From the NCBI RefSeq assembly GCF_014652855.1, contig NZ_BMZP01000017.1, forward strand, positions 1 through 64,000: 64,000 bases of DNA, in the 5' to 3' direction. The DNA comes from Novosphingobium pokkalii. Lineage in GTDB: Bacteria > Pseudomonadota > Alphaproteobacteria > Sphingomonadales > Sphingomonadaceae. Of this stretch, positions 41,213 through 49,855 are shown in pieces. The position numbers and the translations under genes were made by a program. The notes under the pieces are model-generated. The model ran no database searches. It worked only from the letters and a program-made list of their open reading frames with translations, and was not told where the DNA came from. Every line of letters starts with the position of its first letter. The stretch's first letter is position 1.

Positions 41213-42646
41213 ATGACCATCTATCACTGGATCTTCCTGGCGCTGGCCACGGTTGCCGAAGCGGCCACCCTGCTGCGCGTGATCCTGCGGCCGCACCGCG
41301 ATCCCGCCGCGCGCTTAGCCTGGCTGGTGGTGGTGATGGTGCTGCCGGGGCTGGGCATTCCCGCCTATATCCTGTGGGGCGACACGCGCCTGATCCGCCG
41401 CCGCCGGCTGCACGGGCTGGGCGTGGAGGCCGCGCTGCCGCGCCCGCCGGCCGATCCCGCCGGGTCGGCCGCCATTGCCGCCAGCCCCTGGCAACCGCCC
41501 TTCGCCCTGGCCGCCTCGGTCAATGGCCTGGCCGCCACCACTGGCAACCGCGCCCGGATCGCCGCCGACAACCGCGCCGCGATCGCCGCGATCATTGCCG
41601 ATATCGAGGCTGCGCAAGCCAGCGTCCACGTCTGCTTCTACATCTGGCTCGATGACGAGAGCGGCGCCGCCCTGGCCCAGGCGCTGATCCGCGCAGCCCG
41701 GCGCGGGGTGGCGGTGCGCGTGCTCGCCGATGCGCTCGGCTCGCGCCGGTTCTTGCGTTCGGCCCACTGGCAGGCGCTGCGCGACGCCGGGGTCGATGCG
41801 CGCGAGGCGCTGCCCGTGGGCAACCTGCTGTGGACGCTGATCCGTGGCCGGGTGGACTTGCGCAACCACCGCAAGGCGGTGGTGATCGACAATGCCATTG
41901 CCTGGTGCGGCAGCCAGAACGCGGCCGATCCCGAATTCCGCATCAAGCCGCGCTTCGCCCCATGGGTGGACGTGATGACGCGCTGGGAAGGCCCCGTCGC
42001 CCGCCAGTGGCAGTTCCTGTTCGCGGCCGACTGGATGGCCGAAGGCGGCGATGATCTGTCAGCCTTGCTCGAACAGCCGCTCCCGACCTGCGGCGACGGT
42101 ATCGTGGCCCAGGCCATCGGTACCGGGCCGACCGTGGCCTATGGCGCGATGAATGCCTGCTTTGCCGCGATGATTCACGCCGCGCGCCGCAGCCTGACAA
42201 TCACCACGCCCTATTTCGTGCCCGGCGAGCAGGTGCTGACCGCCCTGGTCAGCGCGGCCCGGCGCGGCGTGGCCGTCACCCTGATCGTCCCGCGCCGCAA
42301 CGACAGCCGCTTCGTCGCCGCCGCCAGCCGCAGCTATTATCCCTCGCTGCTCGAAGCAGGGGTGCATATCTTCGAATTCCTGCCCGGCCTGCTCCACGCC
42401 AAGACCATGGTGGCCGACGACAGCGCCGGCATCATCGGCTCGGCCAACCTCGACCGCCGCAGCTTCGAGCTGAATTTCGAGAACAACATCCTGTTCGCCG
42501 ATGCCACCCTGGCCCGCGACCTGGCCGCCCGCCAGCGCGAATGGCTCGGCCAGTGCCTGGCCATCACCCCCGCCATGGCCGCGCGCACCCCACTGCCCAA
42601 GCGGCTATGGCGCAACACCCTGGCGATGATGAGCCCGCTGTTGTGA
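41213..42646 (+). CDS. cls: Cardiolipin synthase (two HKD motifs)
   Basis: This phospholipase D-family enzyme condenses two phosphatidylglycerols, or related lipids, to cardiolipin in the inner membrane. The 477-residue protein has two N-terminal membrane helices (WIFLALATVAEAATLLRVIL; AWLVVVMVLPGLGIPAYILW) and two catalytic motifs, NHRKAVVIDNAIAWCGSQN and HAKTMVADDSAGIIGSANLD. A bidirectional terminator follows. Confidence 0.95.
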   Translation: MTIYHWIFLALATVAEAATLLRVILRPHRDPAARLAWLVVVMVLPGLGIPAYILWGDTRLIRRRRLHGLGVEAALPRPPADPAGSAAIAASPWQPPFALAASVNGLAATTGNRARIAADNRAAIAAIIADIEAAQASVHVCFYIWLDDESGAALAQALIRAARRGVAVRVLADALGSRRFLRSAHWQALRDAGVDAREALPVGNLLWTLIRGRVDLRNHRKAVVIDNAIAWCGSQNAADPEFRIKPRFAPWVDVMTRWEGPVARQWQFLFAADWMAEGGDDLSALLEQPLPTCGDGIVAQAIGTGPTVAYGAMNACFAAMIHAARRSLTITTPYFVPGEQVLTALVSAARRGVAVTLIVPRRNDSRFVAAASRSYYPSLLEAGVHIFEFLPGLLHAKTMVADDSAGIIGSANLDRRSFELNFENNILFADATLARDLAARQREWLGQCLAITPAMAARTPLPKRLWRNTLAMMSPLL

Positions 42647-42656
42647 CGCCCACGAG

Positions 42657-42693
42657 AAAAGGGCCGGGAAGCGGCATGCTCCCCGGCCCTTTT
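42657..42693. terminator. Bidirectional rho-independent terminator between cls and ndk
   Basis: AAAAGGGCCGGG (42657-42668) pairs with CCCGGCCCTTTT (42682-42693), 12 bp, loop 13 nt. The A and T ends serve as U-tracts on both strands. It separates the convergent cls and ndk genes. Confidence 0.93.
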
Positions 42694-42717
42694 CGCCATC
42701 AGCAATCCGGTATCGGA

Positions 42718-43140
42718 TCAGCCGACGATTTCTTCGGGCTTGAAGAAGAAGGCGATTTCGATCGCGGCGTTTTCTTCCGAGTCCGAACCGTGGACGGTGT
42801 TGGCTTCGATCGATTCGGCCAGTTCCTTGCGGATCGTGCCGGCATCGGCGTTGGCCGGGTTGGTGGCGCCCATGATGTCGCGGTTGCGCTTCACGGCGTC
42901 TTCGCCTTCCAGAACCTGGACGACCACGGGGCCGCTGGTCATGAACGAGACCAGGTCACCGAAGAAGGGACGCTCGCGGTGCACGCCGTAGAAGCCTTCG
43001 GCCTGTTCCTTGGTCATCTGGATGCGCTTGGAAGCAACCACGCGCAGGCCGGCTTCTTCCAGCATCTTGGTGACCGCGCCGGTCAGGTTGCGGCGGGTGG
43101 CGTCGGGCTTGATGATCGAAAAGGTGCGGGTAACCGCCAT
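42718..43140 (-). CDS. ndk: Nucleoside diphosphate kinase
   Basis: Ndk balances nucleoside triphosphates by phosphate transfer through His117 (ANTVHGSDSEENA). The 140-residue protein has the usual TFSIIKPDATRRNLTG start and family length. It lies downstream of holC on the same strand (82-nt gap) and ends at a strong terminator. Confidence 0.98.
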   Translation of the reverse strand: MAVTRTFSIIKPDATRRNLTGAVTKMLEEAGLRVVASKRIQMTKEQAEGFYGVHRERPFFGDLVSFMTSGPVVVQVLEGEDAVKRNRDIMGATNPANADAGTIRKELAESIEANTVHGSDSEENAAIEIAFFFKPEEIVG

Positions 43141-43222
43141 GATGCGTTCCTTGCGAAGGTGGGCGTTGTTTGGGCGCGCCCCTAGCCGGAATGGGCCGCA
43201 TCCGCAAGGCGCGGGGCAAAAC

Positions 43223-43654
43223 TTACGGACCCTCGCGCCATTTCCCGCCGTCCTGCCGCCAATACTTGCGCTCCACCCCCTCGCGCGTGCCGAGCAGGCG
43301 CCAGGTGGCGCGGGCTTCGTCGATGCGGTCGGGCGGGAACAGCAGGAACACGCGCTCCCCCTCGCTTTCGCGCCAGCCGCCATCGGCCAGCGCGACGAAC
43401 TGCGCGCCGTTGGCCGGTTCCACCGTGGTGGACAACAGGATCGGCTGGCGCGCATCGTGCGGCCCACCGGCGCGGCCATTGGCCAGGAACGTATCGGGCA
43501 GCCGCGTCCACAGCGCCTCGCCGATCCGCGCCAGTTGCGCTTCGTCTTCGGAAACCACCAGCAGGCGCTCGCCCGCGCCCAGCGTGTTGCGCGCGATCAG
43601 CGGCACGACCAGTTCGGCCGGATCGCGGGATAGCTGGTAGAAATCGACGCGCAT
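43223..43654 (-). CDS. holC: DNA polymerase III chi subunit HolC
   Basis: HolC links the clamp loader to SSB. The 143-residue protein begins MRVDFYQLSRDPAELVVPLI and has GERLLVVSEDEAQLARI and ALWTRLPDTFLANGRA. The ending KYWRQDGGKWREGP is typical of the family. AAGGAC lies 6 nt before ATG 43654. A type B repeat separates it from the DUF2256 gene upstream. Confidence 0.93.
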   Translation of the reverse strand: MRVDFYQLSRDPAELVVPLIARNTLGAGERLLVVSEDEAQLARIGEALWTRLPDTFLANGRAGGPHDARQPILLSTTVEPANGAQFVALADGGWRESEGERVFLLFPPDRIDEARATWRLLGTREGVERKYWRQDGGKWREGP

Positions 43655-43680
43655 GGTTTGGTCCTTCTGGGCCGTGCTTG

Positions 43681-43783
43681 GCTTCGCACCACCCCCCGAC
43701 CCCCTCCTCTGAAGAGGAGGGGGCTTTCAGGCATCTGTTCTCCCCCTCCTCTTCAGAGGAGGGGGTCGGGGGGTGGTGGGAGC
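43681..43783. repeat. Type B palindromic repeat pair between DUF2256 and holC
   Basis: Arm 1 (43681-43722) and arm 2 (43742-43783) are inverted copies of the CCTCCTCTGAAGAGGAGG element with CACCACCCCCC flanks. Arm 2 touches the stop codon of the DUF2256 gene. See 3386-3477. Confidence 0.85.
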
Positions 43784-43936
43784 CTAAACCGCCCCGCCCT
43801 TTCCCCGCCGGCAACGGTCGGAACAATACTTCACATTGTCCCAGTCCCGCTCCCATTTCTTGCGCCAGGTGAACGGCAGGCCACACGCGGCGCAGGTCTT
43901 GCTCGGCAGGTCAGACTTGCGCCGCATCTTGGGCAT
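43784..43936 (-). CDS. DUF2256 zinc-ribbon-like small protein
   Basis: The 50-residue basic protein has two cysteine pairs, KTCAACGLPF and YCSDRCRRGKGG, with WRKKWERDWDNVKYCS between, matching DUF2256. It probably binds zinc; the function is unknown. It lies 4 nt after the pepA stop on the same strand, so the two genes form an operon. The stop codon borders a type B repeat. Confidence 0.88.
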   Translation of the reverse strand: MPKMRRKSDLPSKTCAACGLPFTWRKKWERDWDNVKYCSDRCRRGKGGAV

Positions 43937-43940
43937 GGCG

Positions 43941-45398
43941 TCAGCCTTCCAGCACGTCGCGCACGTAGCGGTCGAGCAGGCGCACGCCAAAGCCGGTGGC
44001 GCCCTTGTCGTGGGTGGCGCCGGGCTTGTCGATCCACACCGTGCCGGCGATGTCGAGGTGCGCCCAGGCCACGCCCTTGTCGATGAAGCGCGCCAGGAAC
44101 TGCGCCGCCGTGATCGAGCCGCCATAGCGCGGCCCCACGTTCTTCATGTCGGCAATCGGGCTGTCGATCAGCTTGTCATAGGCCGGGCCGATCGGCATGC
44201 GCCACAGCATGTCGCCCACCGCCTTGCCGGCGGCATCGAGCTGGCTGGCCAGCAGATCGTCGTTGGCAAACATGCCGGCGTGCTCGTGGCCCAGCGAAAT
44301 GATGATCGCGCCGGTCAGCGTGGCCAGGTCGACGATCGTGGCGGGGTTGTATTCCTTCTGCACCCAGGTCAGCGCATCGCACAGCACCAGGCGGCCTTCG
44401 GCGTCGGTGTTGATCACTTCGATGGTCTGGCCGTTCATGCTCCTGACCACGTCGCCGGGGCGCTGGGCATTGCCGTCGGGCATGTTTTCCACCAGGCCGC
44501 ACACGCCGATCACATCGGCTTCGGCCTTGCGCCGCGCCAGGGTGAGCATGGTGCCGGCCACGGTGGCCGCGCCGCCCATGTCCCACTTCATGTCTTCCAT
44601 GCCGGCGGCGGGCTTGATGCTGATGCCGCCGGTGTCGAAGCACACGCCCTTGCCGACAAAGGCAGTGGGCCTGGTGCCGGCCTTGCCCTTCCAGCGCATG
44701 GCGAGCAGGCGCGGCTTCTTGACCGAACCCTGCGCCACGCCGAGCAGCGCGCCCATGCCGAGGTCCGCCATCTGCTGTTCATCGAGCACGACGATTTCCA
44801 CGCCGGTGCCAGCCAGGCGTTCCTGGCAACGGGCCACGAAGCTTTCGGGATAGATCACGTTGGCCGGCTCAGTCACCAGCTCGCGGGTGAACTCCACGCC
44901 TTCGGCCACGGCGCTTTCCACCGCCCACAGGCTTTCCGTGCCTTCGGGCGCATCGAGCGCCACCACGGTCTTGAGCGAGGGCTTCTGCTCGTCCTTCAGC
45001 CTGGTGCGATAGACGAGATACTGCCACGCGCGCAGCCGCGCGCCGAGCAGGACCGCCGTGGCCTCTTCGGCGGACAGGCCGCTGCCGGCAAAGTCGATCG
45101 CCAGGGTTTCCTCGCCAGAGGTGAGATACTTGGCGACCAGCGCGCCGGCGGCGCGCTCCAGCGCCGCACGGCGGTTGCCGCTGGCCAGATCGCCGGCACC
45201 GGCAAAGGCCAGGCGCGACAGGCCCGCAGGGCCGCTGACAAAGGCTTCGAACGTCTGCCCCGCCTTGCCGGCAAAGCGCGCCGCAGCGGCGCCCTGCACC
45301 ACCAGATCGGGTGTGCCCTGCGGCAGCGGCCCTTCGCCCACGATCCGGCCGACCAGGCGCGGCAGGTCGGTCCGGCTTGCGGCAAATTCGATGTTCAT
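43941..45398 (-). CDS. pepA: Leucyl aminopeptidase (M17, PepA)
   Basis: PepA removes N-terminal residues using two metal ions. The 485-residue protein has FVGKGVCFDTGGISIKPAAG, MKWDMGGAATVAGTML and the M17 signature NTDAEGRLVLCDAL. Start ATG 45398 is 7 nt from AGGAG; a TTG two codons upstream is less likely. It is divergent from lptD (102 nt), an arrangement common in alphaproteobacteria. Confidence 0.96.
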   Translation of the reverse strand: MNIEFAASRTDLPRLVGRIVGEGPLPQGTPDLVVQGAAAARFAGKAGQTFEAFVSGPAGLSRLAFAGAGDLASGNRRAALERAAGALVAKYLTSGEETLAIDFAGSGLSAEEATAVLLGARLRAWQYLVYRTRLKDEQKPSLKTVVALDAPEGTESLWAVESAVAEGVEFTRELVTEPANVIYPESFVARCQERLAGTGVEIVVLDEQQMADLGMGALLGVAQGSVKKPRLLAMRWKGKAGTRPTAFVGKGVCFDTGGISIKPAAGMEDMKWDMGGAATVAGTMLTLARRKAEADVIGVCGLVENMPDGNAQRPGDVVRSMNGQTIEVINTDAEGRLVLCDALTWVQKEYNPATIVDLATLTGAIIISLGHEHAGMFANDDLLASQLDAAGKAVGDMLWRMPIGPAYDKLIDSPIADMKNVGPRYGGSITAAQFLARFIDKGVAWAHLDIAGTVWIDKPGATHDKGATGFGVRLLDRYVRDVLEG

Positions 45399-45500
45399 CA
45401 GCAAACTCCTGTCCGAAAGCGGCCACAGTTTGCCCGCAAGGGAAACCGGGCCGCAATTGTGGGTTTGCAGTTACGACCGACCAGTGCGATAGGCAACCGC

Positions 45501-47891
45501 ATGTCCCCCGTTACGCCGCTTTCCGCCGCCTTCTCCGCTCGAAATCGGCGCCTGTTTTCCCATCGCCTGTCGCTTGGCAGTGCCCGCAACGCCTTGTTGA
45601 TCGGGACCATGGGTCTGGGTGTCAGCCTGTGGGCGCAGCCTGCCCTGGCGCAAGATGCCCCAAGGGACAATGCCCCTGGAGGCCAGGCCGCCGTGGGCAT
45701 GGCGCCGTTCAAGACCGATCCCGCCCCGGGCGACCAACCAGCGAGCGACCAACCGCAAGGTGAAACGGCCCAATCCGACGAAGTGCACTTCGAGGCGGAC
45801 AAGCTGCAATATGCCAGCGATCCCGACGTGGTCACCGCCACCGGCAGCGTCGTGCTGCGGCGCGACGAGCAGACCGTGCGGGCCGACACCGTCACCTGGG
45901 ATCGCAAGACCGGCAAGATCGAGGCCAGCGGCAATATCCGCGCCGTCGATGAAAGCGGCAACGTGCTCTACACCGACAAGGTGGAGCTGACCGACGAATT
46001 GAAAGCCGGTGCCATGCAGGATCTGCTGGTGGTGCTGCGCGAAGGCGGACGCCTCGCCGCGCGCCAGGCCACGCGCGATGGCAATGGCAACCTCACGCTG
46101 CACGACGCCGCCTTTTCCGGCTGCGCGGTGGAAAACGAGGATGGCTGCCCCAAGAAGCCAAGCTGGGAAGTCACCGCCGTCAAGGTGACGTGGAACGAGA
46201 AGACCAAGAAGGTCCATTATTCCGGCGCCACCTTGCGGGTCTTCGGCATTCCCCTGCTGCCGCTGCCCGGCCTTGCCCATACCAGCGATTTCCGTGCCGA
46301 GACCGGCCTGCTGATCCCCGACATCCGCTCGACTGCGGCCAACGGGGTGGAATTTGCCGACACGTTCTACTGGCGCCTCGGCAATGACAAGGACCTGGCG
46401 GTAACCGGGCACCTCTATACCGGGGCGCTGCCGATGATCTCGGGCACCTATCGCCAGTTGACCGACCTGGGCGCGTTCCAGATCACCGGCTATCTCACCC
46501 GGTCTTCCGCCATCCCGGTCTATTCCTCGGTCGATGCCGGATCGGGCGTGGGCACCAGCCAGTGGCGCGGCTATCTGGAAGCCAACGGCAAGTTGCAGTT
46601 CGACGAGAACTGGAGCCTGACCGCCTATGGCCGCTATGCCAGCGACCGCACGTTCCTGCGCCGCTACGACATCAGCCGCGACGACCGTCTGCGCTCGTCG
46701 ATCAACCTGGAGCGGATCGGCGACGACAGCTATTTCAGCCTGGCCGGCTGGGCCGTGCAGACGCTGCGCGTGGGCGACGATCAGGGACAGGTGCCGATTG
46801 CCCTGCCCGCGCTCGACTGGCGCTGGCGCATCGCCACGCCGGGCATCGGCGGCCACCTGGAACTGGAAGCCAATACCCTGGCGATCAGCCGCTCCGCCGG
46901 GCAGGACACGCAGCGCGCCTTTGCCCGCGCGCAGTGGGATCTGCGCACGATCACCGGCATGGGCCAGGAAGTGACGTTCACGGCCCTGATGCGCGGCGAT
47001 GTCTATCACAGCGATGCCAATGCGCTGACCACGGTGGACATCTACCGCGGCGTGCCGGGCTGGCAGGCGCGCGGGATCGCCACGGCAGCGGTGGACGTGA
47101 AGTGGCCGCTGGTCGGCGCGCTGTTCGGCGGCAGCCAGGTGCTGACCCCGCGCGTGCAACTGGTCGCCACGCCGCACGTGCGCAACACATCGATCCCGAA
47201 CGAGGATTCGCGCGCGGCCGATCTCGACGATTCCAACCTGTTCTCGCTCAACCGCTTCAACGGCTATGATCGCTACGAAGACGGCGTGCGCGTAACCTAT
47301 GGGTTCGACTGGCAGCTTACCCGTCCGGGCTGGCGCATCTCGTCCACCGTCGGGCAAAGCTATCGCCTGTCTGACGAGCAGAGCCTGCTGCCCCCGGGCA
47401 CGGGCCTGCAAGACCGCTTGTCCGACATCGTCGGCCGCACCGACCTGCGGATCAAGGACATCATCCAGTTCACCCACCGCTACCGGCTGGACAAGGACAA
47501 TTTCGTCCTGCGCCGGAACGAGATCGATGCCACGATCGGCGACCACCGCACTTACGCCGAAATCGGCTACCTGCGGCTCAACCGCAATATCCCGGCGACG
47601 TTCGAGGACTTGCGCGATCGCGAGGAACTGCGCGCCGCCGCGCGGGTGGGCTTTGCCCGCTATTTCTCGATCTTCGCCTCGGGCGTGGTCAACCTCACCA
47701 CCAAGGCTGACGATCCGATCTATGGTTCCGATGGCTTCCAGATGCTGCGCCACCGCGTGGGCCTGGCCTATACCGACGATTGCTTCGACCTGTCGGTGAC
47801 CTGGAAGCGCGACTATGTGACGACCGGGGACGCCACGGCCGGTAACTCGTTCCTGTTCAGCGTATCGCTGCGCGGCCTGGGCTCGCGCTGA
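45501..47891 (+). CDS. lptD: LPS-assembly protein LptD
   Basis: LptD is the outer-membrane barrel that places lipopolysaccharide on the cell surface with LptE. The 796-residue precursor has a signal peptide ending ALA-QD at residue 50. An LptA-like N-domain follows (EVHFEADKLQYASDPDVVTA, then GNIRAVDESGNVLYTDKVEL), then a long beta-barrel. Cys208 and Cys216 and a C-terminal DDCFDLSV could form the family disulfide. The frame is open far upstream antisense to pepA, but that part is not coding. surA and pdxA, often downstream, are absent. Confidence 0.95.
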   Translation: MSPVTPLSAAFSARNRRLFSHRLSLGSARNALLIGTMGLGVSLWAQPALAQDAPRDNAPGGQAAVGMAPFKTDPAPGDQPASDQPQGETAQSDEVHFEADKLQYASDPDVVTATGSVVLRRDEQTVRADTVTWDRKTGKIEASGNIRAVDESGNVLYTDKVELTDELKAGAMQDLLVVLREGGRLAARQATRDGNGNLTLHDAAFSGCAVENEDGCPKKPSWEVTAVKVTWNEKTKKVHYSGATLRVFGIPLLPLPGLAHTSDFRAETGLLIPDIRSTAANGVEFADTFYWRLGNDKDLAVTGHLYTGALPMISGTYRQLTDLGAFQITGYLTRSSAIPVYSSVDAGSGVGTSQWRGYLEANGKLQFDENWSLTAYGRYASDRTFLRRYDISRDDRLRSSINLERIGDDSYFSLAGWAVQTLRVGDDQGQVPIALPALDWRWRIATPGIGGHLELEANTLAISRSAGQDTQRAFARAQWDLRTITGMGQEVTFTALMRGDVYHSDANALTTVDIYRGVPGWQARGIATAAVDVKWPLVGALFGGSQVLTPRVQLVATPHVRNTSIPNEDSRAADLDDSNLFSLNRFNGYDRYEDGVRVTYGFDWQLTRPGWRISSTVGQSYRLSDEQSLLPPGTGLQDRLSDIVGRTDLRIKDIIQFTHRYRLDKDNFVLRRNEIDATIGDHRTYAEIGYLRLNRNIPATFEDLRDREELRAAARVGFARYFSIFASGVVNLTTKADDPIYGSDGFQMLRHRVGLAYTDDCFDLSVTWKRDYVTTGDATAGNSFLFSVSLRGLGSR

Positions 47892-47899
47892 GATAAAAG

Positions 47900-47940
47900 C
47901 CCCCTCCTGCTCCGAGGAGGGGGGCGAGGGGTGGTTCCGA
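47900..47940. repeat. Type B palindromic repeat, single degenerate arm after lptD
   Basis: CCCCCTCCTGCTCCGAGGAG and the following GGGGTGGTT flank are a variant of the type B arm (47900-47924 hairpin). It lies 9 nt after the lptD stop and before the convergent lipoprotein gene, where it could act as a terminator. Confidence 0.7.
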
Positions 47941-47957
47941 AGCCTAAACCACAGGCC

Positions 47958-48632
47958 TCAACGCCGCGCGTTGTATTCCAGTTGCGCGTTGCTGAGCTGG
48001 AAGCCGATCAGGTGCTCGAACGTGGCCGAGGCAATCGCCTTCTTCACTTCGGGCAGCGACAGCGGATCGATCGCGGCGTCGGCCTCGCCGGCGCGGCGCT
48101 TGCGCGACAGGCGGCGGCGCACGTCGTCAGGCAGGCTGGCAGCAGCGCGGTCCACGCTGGCGCCGGCCTTGGCATGGCCCACGGCACGGTCCTGGCCATC
48201 GGCAAAATCCAGCGCCACGGTCCCCAGGCGCTTGGCCACCACGGCCGCGCCGCCGCGCATCACCACCGAGAAATAGGGCAGTTCGACATGGCGCGCGCCG
48301 CGGGTGTCGGTGCGGCGGGCCAGCACGTCGAACGTGGCTTCGCTGTTCACCGGATCGGCAGCGTCGTTGCAGGTGGAACGCAGGTTGGTGATCGAGGCGA
48401 CCAGGTCGATCGCCTGCGAATCGGTGCGCGAGGGATCGGTGAACAGCGTCACATCGCCGGTCATCTCGGGAATTTCCACGATCGGGCAAGCCGTGCGCAG
48501 CGCCGTCACGCCCACGCCGTCTTCCACCACCAGCTCACCCTTGTTCTTGGCGCAGCCCGCCAGGGCACCAGCCAGCATAGTGGTGCCGATCACGGCCTTG
48601 GCAAGCGAGAGACGGCGGCTCTTGGCGATCAT
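47958..48632 (-). CDS. Conserved outer-membrane-type lipoprotein of unknown function
   Basis: The 224-residue protein has a lipoprotein signal with lipobox LAGALAGC near residue 27. The mature part contains EIPEMTGDVTLFTDPSRTDS, AIDLVASITNLRSTCND and ARHVELPYFSVVMRGGAAVV. I believe similar proteins are common in sphingomonads but know no function. It converges on lptD and is divergent from ispH (186 nt). Confidence 0.82.
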   Translation of the reverse strand: MIAKSRRLSLAKAVIGTTMLAGALAGCAKNKGELVVEDGVGVTALRTACPIVEIPEMTGDVTLFTDPSRTDSQAIDLVASITNLRSTCNDAADPVNSEATFDVLARRTDTRGARHVELPYFSVVMRGGAAVVAKRLGTVALDFADGQDRAVGHAKAGASVDRAAASLPDDVRRRLSRKRRAGEADAAIDPLSLPEVKKAIASATFEHLIGFQLSNAQLEYNARR

Positions 48633-48748
48633 CAGGGCAACTTCCTTAGGCGCGAAGGCAGGCGGCAGGGGGTGCCGCCCGATCGAGTAGTGCGCTCTCC
48701 TCTACCCACGCGGTGCCGCTTGGGCAATGGCGCTGCCCGGGCGGCTTT

Positions 48749-48786
48749 CATGTTTTACGGCATGTTTTAAACGCGGGGTCGTTTTA
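48749..48786 (+). promoter_or_regulatory. Repeated GTTTTA motifs upstream of ispH
   Basis: CATGTTTTA occurs at 48749-48757 and 48761-48769 (12 nt apart), and GTTTTA again at 48781-48786. They lie 33-70 nt before the ispH start, where a promoter or operator should be. No regulator is assigned. Confidence 0.35.
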
Positions 48787-48818
48787 CCTGGGCGCCTTGC
48801 GCTGCTAAGGGCAGGGGC

Positions 48819-49844
48819 ATGAACGCCAGCTTTCCGGATTCCGCCGCCAGCGCCCCCCCGCCCGAAACCGGCCCAGCGCCCGAAACGGGCCCCTCGCCTG
48901 TAGCAGGTCTGCCGCCGCTGCATCTCCTGATCGCCGCGCCGCGCGGCTTCTGCGCCGGGGTGGACCGCGCGATCGAGATCGTGGAGCGGGCGATCGAACG
49001 CTATGGCGCGCCGGTCTATGTGCGCCATGAAATCGTCCACAACCGCTATGTGGTCGACAGCCTCAAGGCCAAGGGCGCGGTGTTCGTCGAGGAACTGGAC
49101 GAAGTGCCCGATGGCAAGCCAGTGGTGTTTTCCGCCCATGGCGTGCCCAAGGTAGTGCCGCTGGCGGCCACCGAACGCGGGCTGGACTGGCTCGACGCCA
49201 CCTGCCCGCTGGTCAGCAAGGTGCACCGCCAGGCCGAACGCAAGGTGGAAGCCGGGCGCCACATCCTGTTCGTGGGCCACAAGGGCCATCCCGAAGTGAT
49301 CGGCACGATGGGCCAGGTGCCCGAAGGCGCCATGACGCTGGTCGAAACGCTCGACGATGTTGCCCGGCTCGATTTCCCGGTGGACAAGCCGCTGGCCTTC
49401 CTGACCCAGACGACGCTGTCGGTGGACGACACTGCCGAGATCGTCGCCGCGCTCAAGGCGCGCTTTCCCGCGATTGTCGGCCCGCGCGCCGAAGACATCT
49501 GCTATGCCACGTCCAACCGCCAGGCGGCGGTCAAGGCGATTGCCCCGCGCTGCCAACTGGTGCTGGTGATCGGCGCGCCCAACAGCTCCAACTCGGTGCG
49601 CCTGGTCGAAGTGGCGGAGCGCGAGGGCACCCGCGCCCGCCTGATCCAGCGCGCGGACGAGATCGATCCGGCCTGGCTTGACGGGGTAACCACGCTCGGC
49701 CTCACCGCCGGTGCTTCCGCCCCCGAAGTGCTGGTGCGCGAAGTGGTGGCGCGCCTCGCGCAGACGCGCAGCGTGGTGGAGGAGCCGGTGACCACGGCCG
49801 AAGAGCACATGGTGTTCAAGCTGCCCCGCCAACTCGTCGGCTGA
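48819..49844 (+). CDS. ispH: 4-hydroxy-3-methylbut-2-enyl diphosphate reductase
   Basis: IspH performs the last step of the MEP pathway, reducing HMBPP to IPP and DMAPP with a [4Fe-4S] cluster. The 341-residue protein has cluster cysteines Cys45 (APRGFCAGVDRA), Cys129 (DATCPLVSKVH) and Cys228 (EDICYATSNRQ), and SAHGVP and APNSSNS. It has a Pro/Ala-rich N-terminal extension of about 30 residues. AGGGGC precedes the ATG. It is followed 11 nt later by thrB. Confidence 0.97.
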   Translation: MNASFPDSAASAPPPETGPAPETGPSPVAGLPPLHLLIAAPRGFCAGVDRAIEIVERAIERYGAPVYVRHEIVHNRYVVDSLKAKGAVFVEELDEVPDGKPVVFSAHGVPKVVPLAATERGLDWLDATCPLVSKVHRQAERKVEAGRHILFVGHKGHPEVIGTMGQVPEGAMTLVETLDDVARLDFPVDKPLAFLTQTTLSVDDTAEIVAALKARFPAIVGPRAEDICYATSNRQAAVKAIAPRCQLVLVIGAPNSSNSVRLVEVAEREGTRARLIQRADEIDPAWLDGVTTLGLTAGASAPEVLVREVVARLAQTRSVVEEPVTTAEEHMVFKLPRQLVG

Positions 49845-49855
49845 AAGACCCGTCC

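Noticed and set aside
43836..45500. Long open frame upstream of lptD, continuous with it
   Set aside because: It runs antisense to pepA, which has clear family motifs; the lptD signal peptide begins at 45501. In GC-rich DNA such antisense frames stay open by codon bias.
45471..47753. 760-codon minus-strand frame across lptD
   Set aside because: No family resemblance, fully antisense to a recognised LptD; low-complexity His/Arg/Gly-rich translation typical of a shadow frame.
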